In this document: positions 1 to 6,354 of the stretch, in pieces
How positions within the stretch are numbered: position 1 is the stretch's first letter
How the letters are laid out: the number at the start of each line of letters is the position of its first letter
NCBI GenBank assembly: GCA_030706265.1
Contig: JAUZOX010000160.1
Coordinates: forward strand, 1-6,498
DNA length: 6,498 nucleotides
DNA from: Bacteroidota bacterium
GTDB taxonomy: Bacteria; Bacteroidota; Bacteroidia; Bacteroidales; Cfx3-03
Direction of reading: 5' to 3'
Notes under the pieces: generated by a model
The model's database searches: none
Told to the model about the DNA's origin: nothing
The model's input: only the letters and a program-made list of their open reading frames with translations
Position numbers and translations under genes: made by a program

Positions 1-775
1 CAATTTCGGGTTTGCATGCAGGTTCGATATCCGATATATATTTGAAGTCGGGACGTTCGGCAAACATCTTCAAAAGCCCTTCTTCGTCGATCACTTCCTT
101 GCGGGCGGTATTGACCAGTACAGCTCCTTTGGGCATTTTAGAAAGCAATTCAAAATTGATCGAATTCTTGGTCTGAGTCGTTGCCGGGATATGAAGCGAT
201 ACATACTGACAAGTGGTATAAAGTGCTTCGACCGAATCGACAACTTTGATGCCATCGGCTTCAATCGCTTCTTTCTTTACAAACGGATCATAAGCGTAAA
301 CCTCCATTCCGAATCCGAAAGCAATTTTGGCTACATAACGCCCTACATTGCCATAGGCATGTATTCCGAGTTTCTTGCCCCTTAATTCTGTACCCGAACT
401 GCCATTGTAATTATTGCGGGCCATCAGTACCATCATTCCAAATACCAGTTCGGCAACTGCATTTGAATTTTGTCCCGGAGTATTCATGGCCACAATATTA
501 TTTTGGGTAGCAGCGGCAAGATCGATATTGTCGTAACCGGCACCGGCCCTGACAACTATCTTCAGATTCTTACCGGCGTCCAAAACTTCCTTGTCGGCTA
601 TGTCCGAACGGATGATCATTGCGTCTGCACTTGATACCGCGTTTAACAAATCGGCCTTTGAGGTATATTTCTCAAGAAGCGCTAATTCATAACCTGCAGC
701 TGTAATTACTTGACGGATACCGTCAACGGCAATTTTAGCAAAAGGTTTATCGGTTGCTACCAATACTTTTTTCAT
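1..775 (-). CDS. serA: D-3-phosphoglycerate dehydrogenase, 3' end cut by window edge
   Basis: Catalyses the first committed step of serine synthesis, NAD-dependent oxidation of 3-phosphoglycerate to 3-phosphohydroxypyruvate, in the cytosol. The visible 258 residues start at an ATG (775-773) with MKKVLVATDK and run off the left edge. Seen: the substrate-domain motif VRAGAGYDNID (75-85), a Rossmann nucleotide-binding loop HAYGNVGR (139-146), YAYDPF (160-165) ending the next strand, the catalytic-arginine motif NTARKEVIDEEGL (222-234, Arg225) and an EP pair (251-252), where family members carry the catalytic Glu. The catalytic His should lie just beyond the edge. The first Gly of the usual GxGxxG loop is Ala here. 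It lies 99 bp downstream of serC on the same strand with no terminator or consensus promoter between, so co-transcription is likely. Identity as a D-2-hydroxyacid dehydrogenase is certain; the SerA assignment rests on the serC neighbour and overall similarity. Whether a C-terminal ACT domain exists cannot be seen. Confidence 0.93.
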   Translation of the reverse strand, partial: MKKVLVATDKPFAKIAVDGIRQVITAAGYELALLEKYTSKADLLNAVSSADAMIIRSDIADKEVLDAGKNLKIVVRAGAGYDNIDLAAATQNNIVAMNTPGQNSNAVAELVFGMMVLMARNNYNGSSGTELRGKKLGIHAYGNVGRYVAKIAFGFGMEVYAYDPFVKKEAIEADGIKVVDSVEALYTTCQYVSLHIPATTQTKNSINFELLSKMPKGAVLVNTARKEVIDEEGLLKMFAERPDFKYISDIEPACKPEI

Positions 776-805
776 GAGTAATAATTTGTATTAAATAGGT
801 CTCAT

Positions 806-861
806 GGAACTCGCATGGATGGTTTTCTTTGGCGTTTATGTTTACAAACCATGCTCGTTTC
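806..861 (-). other. Bulged hairpin in the serC-serA intergenic gap
   Basis: On the minus strand (the mRNA sense for serC-serA), positions 861-846 can pair with 825-806. Pairs are C857-G810, A858-U809 and A859-U808; then a tandem mismatch G856·A811/A855·G812; then GCAU 854-851 with AUGC 816-813; a 4-nt bulge at 820-817; and GGUUU 850-846 with AAACC 825-821, closing a 20-nt loop. The tandem mismatch is in a CGAG/CGAG context that favours sheared G·A pairs. No U-tract follows, so this is not an intrinsic terminator. It could be a processing or stability element between the two cistrons, or chance. I found no TAnnTTTG box for serA in this gap. Confidence 0.35.
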
Positions 862-874
862 ATTTGATATAATA

Positions 875-1945
875 TTAACCGTTGATATTTTCAAATGCTT
901 TCATTGCTTCAACCAAAACCTTTACGCTATCCAGCGGCATGGCATTGTATACCGATGCACGGAATCCGCCTACCGAACGATGTCCCTTGATACCTACAAC
1001 GCCACGAGTCTTTGCAAACTCGATGAAGGCTTCGTCTTTATCCTTGTAATTTTCGTTCATGACAAAGCAAATGTTCATCAGCGAACGGGAATCTTCAGCT
1101 GCGGTGCCTACAAACATCTTGCTGCTGTCAATTGCGTCGTACAAAACATTAGCCTTTTCAATGTTTCGGGCTTCAACAGCAGTTACGCCACCGATTCCCT
1201 TTAACCATTTTAAGGTCTCCCTTACGGTAAAGATGGGCATGACGGGAGGGGTGTTGAACATGGAACCGTTTTGGGCATGTACCCTGTAATCGAGCATGGA
1301 AGGGATGGCACGGTCTACCTTGCCGAGGATGTCGTCACGGACAATCACGAACGTTACGCCGGCAGGGCCTAAATTCTTCTGGGCGCCACCATATATAATA
1401 CCATATTTTGAAACATCCACTTTCCGGCTTAAGATATCGGACGACATGTCTGCAACCAAAGGTACAGGACTGTCAAGATCTTTACGGATTTCAGTTCCAT
1501 AAATCGTGTTGTTGGTGGTGATATGGAAATAATCAACATCGGTTGGAATGACAAAATCCTTCGGATAATAAGAGAAATTCTTATCAGATGAAGAAGCAAC
1601 TATATCAACTTGTCCAAATAACTTAGCTTCTTTTATCGCTTTTTTTGCCCATACGCCAGTCTCGAGATAAGCGGCTTTTTTGTTGAGTAAATTGAAGGGG
1701 ACCATGCAAAATTGCATACTTGCACCACCACCAAGGAAGAGAACATGGTAACCTTCCGGAATTTCAAGCAACTCTTTTAAGAGTGCCATTGCCTCATCTA
1801 TAACAGCTTGAAAGTCCTTACTCCTATGAGAAATCTCGAGTAGTGATAACCCTGAACCATTCAGATCAAGAATTGCTTTTGCTGTGTTTTCGATCGCCAC
1901 CTGCGGTAAAATAGAGGGGCCCGCATTAAAGTTGTGCTTCTTCAT
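875..1945 (-). CDS. serC: Phosphoserine aminotransferase
   Basis: PLP-dependent class V aminotransferase converting 3-phosphohydroxypyruvate and glutamate to 3-phosphoserine and 2-oxoglutarate. In many bacteria it also serves pyridoxal phosphate synthesis. Complete at 356 residues, near the usual ~360. It opens KKHNFNAGPSILP, the standard SerC N-terminus. Seen in order: SHRSK (39-43, phosphate-contacting His-Arg), GGGASMQF (72-79, cofactor phosphate loop), Trp99 in TGVW (stacks on the PLP ring), NNTIYGTE (145-152), Asp166 in ADMSS, Gln189-Lys190 in GGAQKNLGPAG (Lys190 is the Schiff-base lysine), NTPP (231-234, contributed to the partner subunit's site) and GHRSVGGFRAS (321-331; Arg329 matches the E. 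coli substrate-binding Arg335). All key residues are present. It precedes serA on the same strand, and a promoter lies about 60-90 bp upstream. The ATG at 1945-1943 lacks a clear Shine-Dalgarno, as is normal for the phylum. Confidence 0.98.
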   Translation of the reverse strand: MKKHNFNAGPSILPQVAIENTAKAILDLNGSGLSLLEISHRSKDFQAVIDEAMALLKELLEIPEGYHVLFLGGGASMQFCMVPFNLLNKKAAYLETGVWAKKAIKEAKLFGQVDIVASSSDKNFSYYPKDFVIPTDVDYFHITTNNTIYGTEIRKDLDSPVPLVADMSSDILSRKVDVSKYGIIYGGAQKNLGPAGVTFVIVRDDILGKVDRAIPSMLDYRVHAQNGSMFNTPPVMPIFTVRETLKWLKGIGGVTAVEARNIEKANVLYDAIDSSKMFVGTAAEDSRSLMNICFVMNENYKDKDEAFIEFAKTRGVVGIKGHRSVGGFRASVYNAMPLDSVKVLVEAMKAFENING

Positions 1946-2006
1946 AATTGATACATTTAAGTCTTTTACTGGTTCTTAGTTACTTAAAAGAATATAATTC
2001 CTTGAA

Positions 2007-2038
2007 CAAAGATATGTATTCCTGTAAATTATTAAAAC
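2007..2038 (-). promoter_or_regulatory. Candidate serC-serA promoter
   Basis: On the minus strand, TATCTTTG (2014-2007) is an exact match to the Bacteroidetes -7 consensus TAnnTTTG. GTTTT (2038-2034), 19 nt upstream, occupies the -33 position, where TTG/TTTG is expected; this half is weaker. The predicted start near 2003 gives a 5' UTR of roughly 55-60 nt before serC. Assigned from the known consensus only. Confidence 0.6.
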
Positions 2039-2065
2039 AGATTTATTCATTTTTTTTCTTGTTTA

Positions 2066-2095
2066 TTGATATTACATGCCAAATCGTTATCTTTG
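2066..2095 (+). promoter_or_regulatory. Candidate rpmE2 promoter
   Basis: TTG (2066-2068), a 19-nt spacer, then TATCTTTG (2088-2095) match the Bacteroidetes primary sigma factor consensus -33 TTG / -7 TAnnTTTG. It points towards rpmE2 and predicts a start near 2099, leaving an unusually long leader of about 108 nt before the rpmE2 ATG. Its -7 box lies about 75 bp from that of the divergent serC promoter. Confidence 0.65.
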
Positions 2096-2106
2096 CAACC
2101 TCAATT

Positions 2107-2193
2107 ATGGCATCTGAAAGAGTTTTTTTTAATTATCCGGTAAAAAGCTTTGATTTACTGAATCAAATCATTAATTTTGCCGACTTAAAATGA
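2107..2193 (+). CDS. Possible 28-codon leader ORF upstream of rpmE2
   Basis: ATG at 2107 opens a 28-codon frame beginning MASERVFFNYPVK and ending in TGA at 2191-2193, 13 bp before the rpmE2 start and in a different frame from it. The ATG lies only about 8 nt after the predicted transcription start, so translation would be nearly leaderless, and no ribosome binding signal is visible. The peptide has no transmembrane segment and no run of one amino acid typical of an attenuator. I do not recognise it. It may be a translated leader, a small protein, or a chance frame in an RNA leader; chance is slightly favoured. A longer in-frame extension up to 1948 lies mostly upstream of the promoter and is not credible. 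Confidence 0.22.
   Translation: MASERVFFNYPVKSFDLLNQIINFADLK
2149..2167 (+). other. Hairpin in the rpmE2 leader
   Basis: TTTGATT (2149-2155) and AATCAAA (2161-2167) are perfect inverted arms around the 5-nt loop TACTG, giving a 7-bp stem that ends 39 nt before the rpmE2 ATG. It is AT-rich and therefore weak. No T-tract follows directly, so it is not a terminator. Ribosomal protein genes, L31 included, have structured autoregulatory leaders in several other phyla; a similar role here is inference. Confidence 0.3.
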
Positions 2194-2206
2194 AAGAGTA
2201 ACCACA

Positions 2207-2479
2207 ATGAAAAAAGACATTCATCCTAAGGATTACAGGCTGGTTGTTTTCAAAGATATGTCAAACGACTATGCTTTTATAACCAGGTCATGTGTTCAGA
2301 CCAGAGATACTATCGTTTGGGAAGACGGTGTAGAATACCCACTCTACAAGCTTGAAATTTCCCATACATCGCATCCTTTCTATACCGGTAAGGTTAAACT
2401 TGTCGACACAGCAGGTCGCATTGATAAGTTTAACAACAAGTACAAAAAACACTTCGCCAGTAGAGCTAAAGCTGAATAA
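2207..2479 (+). CDS. rpmE2: 50S ribosomal protein L31, type B (zinc-independent)
   Basis: Component of the large ribosomal subunit at the bridge to the 30S head. The 90-residue protein opens MKKDIHPKDYRLVVFKDMS, typical of type B L31, and carries the family signature ISHTSHPFYTGK (51-62) followed by VDTAGRIDKFNNKY (66-79). The CxxC zinc-ligand pairs of type A L31 are absent; the only cysteine is Cys29. This is the C-minus form, which in bacteria with both paralogues is favoured under zinc shortage. In Bacteroidales the type B form is, as I recall, often the only one, so zinc regulation should not be assumed, and I see no obvious Zur-like palindrome. The C-terminal tail is basic. It is transcribed from its own promoter with a leader of about 108 nt and closed by a strong terminator 26 bp after the stop, so it is probably monocistronic. 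Confidence 0.97.
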   Translation: MKKDIHPKDYRLVVFKDMSNDYAFITRSCVQTRDTIVWEDGVEYPLYKLEISHTSHPFYTGKVKLVDTAGRIDKFNNKYKKHFASRAKAE

Positions 2480-2504
2480 TCAGGGTTCTGATATGAAGAT
2501 TTAC

Positions 2505-2534
2505 AAAAAAGTCCCAATAATCCGGGACTTTTTT
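2505..2534 (+). terminator. Rho-independent terminator after rpmE2
   Basis: AAAAAAGTCCC (2505-2515) pairs perfectly with GGGACTTTTTT (2524-2534) around an 8-nt loop, giving an 11-bp stem with a T-run on its 3' side. The A-run on the 5' side means it could also act on the minus strand, but no minus-strand gene ends here. Confidence 0.9.
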
Positions 2535-2544
2535 AAGTTTTATA

Positions 2545-2555
2545 CGTTATCTTTT
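2545..2555 (+). promoter_or_regulatory. Weak -7-like box before the GlmU-like gene
   Basis: CGTTATCTTT (2545-2554) is identical to the 10 bases covering most of the rpmE2 -7 box at 2085-2094, but the following base is T instead of the consensus G. No TTG lies at the right distance upstream, where the rpmE2 terminator sits. The preceding terminator implies that the next gene needs its own promoter, and this is the best candidate; it would give a UTR of only about 15 nt. Confidence 0.33.
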
Positions 2556-2575
2556 TAGCATTAAATCTTGTCAAT

Positions 2576-3772
2576 ATGAATTTCATTCTGTTTGATGACG
2601 CTCGTCGAAATTATTTTTTGCCCTTGACATTTCTTCGACCCATAGCCGATATCCGAATGGGAATTCTGACCATCCGTGAAAAATGGGAAATGATGCTTGG
2701 TGCCAAAACATCAACATTGACCGAAGAATATCTGAATGTAAAGTATCCGCTGATTAAAGAGGATGAGAATATTTTGATTAACGGTGCTGTTTGTCCTACG
2801 GCTGACTTAATTGCTCAGATTAAATCGCTAAAACCACTTCAGGCTTTAGTTCACAATGACACCATCGTTGCCATGCACCTGGTTGAAGAACAGGTCGGTA
2901 AGCTGGATGAAATCGACCTCTCCAATGCCAATATCCAGGAGATCGAAACAACCGGCGACTTTGTCGAAATCTTTTATTTGTGGGATATCTTCCACCGTAA
3001 CAGTGAAGCCTTGTTGCAAGACTTCAAGCTGGTGACCAATGGAAGAAAGTCTGCGTCACTGAGCCCCACAAATACGGTAATCGGAAGCAAGGAGAATGTC
3101 TTTGTAGAAGAAGGGGCCAATATTGAGTGTGCAATCTTTAATGCCGCCAAAGGTCCTATTTATATCGGACGCAATGTTGAAATCATGGAAGGCGCCTTGA
3201 TCAGGGGGCCGTTTTCAATTGGCGATAACAGCGTCGTGAGAATGGGGGCTAAAATCTATGGTGCAACCACCATCGGTCCCAAATGCAAAGTGGGCGGCGA
3301 ACTGAATAATGTTGTGATCATGGGCCGTTCCAACAAAGTTCATGACGGATATCTCGGTAATTCGGTCATTGCCGAATGGTGCAATATTGGGGCCGATACC
3401 AACTGCTCAAATATGAAGAACACCTATCACAGTATTCGTGTCTGGAGTTATCCCGAAAAAACATTTATCGATACCGGTCTTACCCTGTGTGGGCTTATCA
3501 TGGGCGACCACAGCAAATGCGGCATCAACACCATGTTCACCACCGGAACGGTGATCGGCATCAGCACCAATATCTTCGGATCAGGGTTCATGCGAAACTT
3601 CATTGCTTCATTTGCCTGGGGAGGTGCATCCGGATTCTCCACCTACGATTTGAAAAGGGCGATAGATGTGGCCCGTGAATCGTATGGCCGTCGGGGAGAG
3701 GTATGGACCGAAGCTGATGAATCCATATTTACCCATGTTTTTGAAACAACATTTGATTTCCGTAAAATCTAA
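2576..3772 (+). CDS. GlmU-like bifunctional sugar nucleotidyltransferase / acyltransferase (Bacteroidetes type)
   Basis: Probable alternative GlmU: acetylation of glucosamine-1-phosphate and uridylylation of GlcNAc-1-phosphate to give UDP-GlcNAc for peptidoglycan and lipid A, in the cytosol. The 398 residues split in two. The N-terminal part (about 1-150) opens MNFILFDDARRNYFLPLTF, with LRPIADIRMGILTIREKW (20-37). This resembles the sugar nucleotidyltransferase domain of the alternative bacterial GlmU family and lacks the classical LAAGxGTRM loop. The C-terminal part (about 165-350) is a left-handed beta-helix with hexapeptide repeats, such as IYIGRNVEIMEGALIRGPF. The stretch RSNKVHDGYLG...CNIGADTNCSN (251-279) lines up with the E. 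coli GlmU acetyltransferase site, placing His256 at the catalytic His363. Homologues are often labelled glucose-1-phosphate thymidylyltransferase, so substrate is uncertain. Terminators flank it on both sides, so it is likely transcribed alone. The ATG at 2576 gives the conserved N-terminus. Confidence 0.85.
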   Translation: MNFILFDDARRNYFLPLTFLRPIADIRMGILTIREKWEMMLGAKTSTLTEEYLNVKYPLIKEDENILINGAVCPTADLIAQIKSLKPLQALVHNDTIVAMHLVEEQVGKLDEIDLSNANIQEIETTGDFVEIFYLWDIFHRNSEALLQDFKLVTNGRKSASLSPTNTVIGSKENVFVEEGANIECAIFNAAKGPIYIGRNVEIMEGALIRGPFSIGDNSVVRMGAKIYGATTIGPKCKVGGELNNVVIMGRSNKVHDGYLGNSVIAEWCNIGADTNCSNMKNTYHSIRVWSYPEKTFIDTGLTLCGLIMGDHSKCGINTMFTTGTVIGISTNIFGSGFMRNFIASFAWGGASGFSTYDLKRAIDVARESYGRRGEVWTEADESIFTHVFETTFDFRKI

Positions 3773-3780
3773 TCAAATTA

Positions 3781-3811
3781 TTGGTGTTATTAATTATTTG
3801 ATATATATTTG
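3781..3811 (+). promoter_or_regulatory. Possible lon promoter overlapping the upstream terminator region
   Basis: TTG (3781-3783), a 20-nt spacer, then TATATTTG (3804-3811) fit the Bacteroidetes consensus. The predicted start near 3815 falls inside the 5' arm of the terminator hairpin at 3812-3820, so a transcript from here would begin with part or all of that hairpin. The stretch is very AT-rich, so a chance match is likely. Between the terminator and lon (3843-3894) I see no better match. Confidence 0.25.
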
Positions 3812-3842
3812 AAAGGTTCCATAACCTATTGGAACCTTTTTT
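3812..3842 (+). terminator. Rho-independent terminator after the GlmU-like gene
   Basis: AAAGGTTCC (3812-3820) pairs with GGAACCTTT (3831-3839) around a 10-nt loop that can shrink to 8 by one more A-T pair. A run of six T (3837-3842) ends the element. It lies 39 bp after the stop codon at 3772 and 52 bp before lon. Confidence 0.88.
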
Positions 3843-3894
3843 GTTTGAAATACACGCCCTAATCAATTTAAGCAGTTTTACTAAAAAATAAACT

Positions 3895-6354
3895 ATGAGT
3901 GGCTATTTGGAATTTGATAATAAACCCAGCTTTTCGGACGTCATGGAAAATGAAACTGAATTTATTCCATTGATGTCTGCCGAAGACATGGAAACAATGA
4001 ATGCGGAAACTATCCCTGAGCTATTATCCATTCTCCCGCTTCGAAATACGGTGTTATTCCCGGGCGTTGTTATTCCAATAACTATCGGCAGAGATAAATC
4101 CATCCGGTTGATCAAAGAGCAGTTTAAGACAGACCGGACCATTGGTGTTGTGGCACAAATGCACAGCGAGATTGAAGATCCTACTCCGGGTGATTTATTC
4201 ACCGTCGGAACGGTAGCGCATATCATTAAATTGTTTCAGATGCCCGACGGGAATACCACGGCGATTCTACAGGGTAAGAAACGGTTTAAAATAACCGAGA
4301 TCGTTCAAAACGATCCTTACTTCAAAGCTAAAGTCGTTCAATATCAGGACAAGAAAATACCCTTAAAGGATAAAAAGTTCAAGGCAATGATCGCCACCCT
4401 GAAGGAAATGGCGGTGCAGATCACGACTCAGTCGCCCAGCATCCCTTCCGAAGCGTCATTTGCCATCAATAACATTGACAGTCCTATCTTCCTGATTAAT
4501 TTTATTGCTTCAAACCTAAATATAAACCTGGAGGAAAAGCAACAACTGCTCGAGATTGTCGATCTCGAGGAACGTGCCAACAAGGTCCTGATTTATCTTA
4601 CCCGCGAGCTTCAGATCATTGAATTGCGCAATCAAATCCAGACCAAGGTAAAAACCGATATTGACAAGCAGCAACGCGATTATTTCCTCAACCAGCAACT
4701 GAAAACCATCCAGGAAGAGTTGGGTGCCAGTCCGCACGAACAGGAGATCAAGGAACTGCAGGACAAGGCAGCCGAAAAGAAATGGACCGCCGAAGTATCA
4801 GAGGTATTTAACAAAGAGCTTACAAAACTTCAAAGGATGAACCCGGCCGCCATGGAATATTCCATGCAGTTGAATTATCTGGAAGTCTTGATCGATTTGC
4901 CCTGGGGTGAATATACCGCCGATCATTTCGACCTGAAAAATGCACAAAAGATATTGGATCGCGACCACTATGGTCTTGAAAAAGTCAAGGAACGCATCAT
5001 CGAATATCTGGCCGTATTGAAATTAAAAGGTGACATGAAGTCGCCGATTCTCTGCCTGTTGGGCCCTCCCGGTGTCGGCAAGACCTCTTTGGGTAAGTCG
5101 GTTGCCGAAGCGCTCGGTCGAAAATATGTACGCGTTTCACTTGGCGGATTGCGTGATGAGGCTGAGATACGCGGTCATCGCAAAACCTATATCGGGGCCA
5201 TGCCCGGACGCATCATCCAGAGCCTGCGCAAGGCCGGTTCTTCCAATCCGGTATTTGTTCTCGACGAAATCGATAAGGTTACTGGAGGAAACATCCAGGG
5301 TGATCCTTCGGCAGCACTGCTCGAGGTATTGGATCCTGCCCAGAACAACGCCTTTTATGATAATTTCCTTGAGATCGAATACGACCTCTCACGCGTCATG
5401 TTCATCGCTACTGCCAACACGCTCAATACCGTACATCCGGCATTGCGCGACCGGATGGAGGTGATCGACATCAGCGGATACCTGCTCGAAGAGAAACTGG
5501 AGATCGCAAAGCGTCATCTGGTTCCTAAGCTGCTCAGAGACCATGGCATGAACAGCAAGCAGATCGTGATCGGAAAGCCGATTATGGAAACCGTGATCGA
5601 AGAGTACACCCGCGAGTCGGGCGTACGCGCACTCGAACGGCTGATTGCCAAACTGATCCGCAACCGGGCCCGTTATATCGCCGAATCGGAAGTCTATGAT
5701 AAACGCATCTCAAAAGAAGAACTGGCCAGGATACTGGGCCCTTCCCATTTTCAACCCGAGCGCAGCATCAATCCCGATGTTCCGGGCGTCGTAACCGGTC
5801 TTGCATGGACGCAGGCAGGAGGGGAGATCCTTTTCGTCGAAGTGAGTCTGAGCAAGGGCAAGGGAAACCTTACCCTCACCGGCAACCTGGGCGACGTGAT
5901 GAAGGAATCGGCTGTCATCGCTTTCGAATACCTGAAGGCACATGCGGGGGAACTGAACCTGAACAGCGATGTCTTTGAAAAATGGAATGTGCACGTTCAC
6001 GTTCCCGAAGGTGCCACTCCTAAGGACGGACCATCGGCAGGCGTGACCTTGTTTACCGCCCTGACTTCCGCCTTCACACAACGCAAAGTCAAACCGCTGC
6101 TTGCCATGACCGGTGAAATCACGCTCCGAGGCAAAGTCCTACCGGTTGGAGGTGTCAAGGAAAAAATCCTTGCAGCCAAACGATCGAAGATCAAAGACAT
6201 CGTGCTTTCAAAAGAAAACAAAGGGGATATCCTGGATATCAAACCCGACTATATCGAAGGGCTCACCTTCCACTATGTCGACGAGATGAGCGACGTCCTG
6301 AAGGTGGCATTGTTGGAGGAAAAAGTAAAAAATCCAATCGAAATAGCATACTGA
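3895..6354 (+). CDS. lon: ATP-dependent protease Lon (endopeptidase La)
   Basis: Cytosolic AAA+ serine protease that unfolds and degrades damaged and regulatory proteins as a homohexamer. Complete at 819 residues against 784 in E. coli; most of the excess is an N-terminal extension (about 1-40), acidic and rich in Glu, Asp and Met. Then come the LON substrate-binding domain from ILPLRNTVLFPGVVIP (46-61) to about 245, a charged helical linker (about 245-330), and the AAA+ module: Walker A GPPGVGKT (390-397), Walker B VFVLDE (453-458), sensor-1 Asn508, arginine finger Arg520 in RDRME, and sensor-2 Arg578 in SGVRALER. The protease domain has KDGPSAG (710-716) with nucleophile Ser714, and GGVKEK (752-757) with Lys757, spaced 43 residues as in E. 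coli Ser679/Lys722. There is no membrane segment, which excludes LonB. FIPLM at 23-27 resembles the acidic N-terminus of Bacteroidetes Lon proteins as I remember them, supporting the first ATG. Terminators upstream suggest independent transcription. Confidence 0.98.
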   Translation: MSGYLEFDNKPSFSDVMENETEFIPLMSAEDMETMNAETIPELLSILPLRNTVLFPGVVIPITIGRDKSIRLIKEQFKTDRTIGVVAQMHSEIEDPTPGDLFTVGTVAHIIKLFQMPDGNTTAILQGKKRFKITEIVQNDPYFKAKVVQYQDKKIPLKDKKFKAMIATLKEMAVQITTQSPSIPSEASFAINNIDSPIFLINFIASNLNINLEEKQQLLEIVDLEERANKVLIYLTRELQIIELRNQIQTKVKTDIDKQQRDYFLNQQLKTIQEELGASPHEQEIKELQDKAAEKKWTAEVSEVFNKELTKLQRMNPAAMEYSMQLNYLEVLIDLPWGEYTADHFDLKNAQKILDRDHYGLEKVKERIIEYLAVLKLKGDMKSPILCLLGPPGVGKTSLGKSVAEALGRKYVRVSLGGLRDEAEIRGHRKTYIGAMPGRIIQSLRKAGSSNPVFVLDEIDKVTGGNIQGDPSAALLEVLDPAQNNAFYDNFLEIEYDLSRVMFIATANTLNTVHPALRDRMEVIDISGYLLEEKLEIAKRHLVPKLLRDHGMNSKQIVIGKPIMETVIEEYTRESGVRALERLIAKLIRNRARYIAESEVYDKRISKEELARILGPSHFQPERSINPDVPGVVTGLAWTQAGGEILFVEVSLSKGKGNLTLTGNLGDVMKESAVIAFEYLKAHAGELNLNSDVFEKWNVHVHVPEGATPKDGPSAGVTLFTALTSAFTQRKVKPLLAMTGEITLRGKVLPVGGVKEKILAAKRSKIKDIVLSKENKGDILDIKPDYIEGLTFHYVDEMSDVLKVALLEEKVKNPIEIAY

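Noticed and set aside
815..1502. Several plus-strand frames opposite serC
   Set aside because: Antisense shadows of a well-conserved gene, with no recognisable protein sequence or start signals.
1948..2193. 81-codon plus-strand frame upstream of rpmE2
   Set aside because: Most of it lies over the divergent promoters and upstream of the predicted rightward transcription start; the sequence is low-complexity and AT-rich. Only the last 28 codons, from the ATG at 2107, are kept as a possibility.
2352..2558. 68-codon plus-strand frame overlapping rpmE2 and its terminator
   Set aside because: Out of frame with L31 and reads straight through an 11-bp terminator stem.
3376..3678. 100-codon plus-strand frame inside the GlmU-like gene
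   Set aside because: Out-of-frame shadow; the His/Gln/Arg-rich composition reflects the codon pattern of the true frame.
5072..5464. 130-codon plus-strand frame inside lon
   Set aside because: Overlaps the Walker A to arginine-finger region of Lon in another frame; no independent support.
5710..6242. Minus-strand frames opposite the Lon protease domain
   Set aside because: Antisense shadows favoured by the GC-richer codon use of this part of lon.
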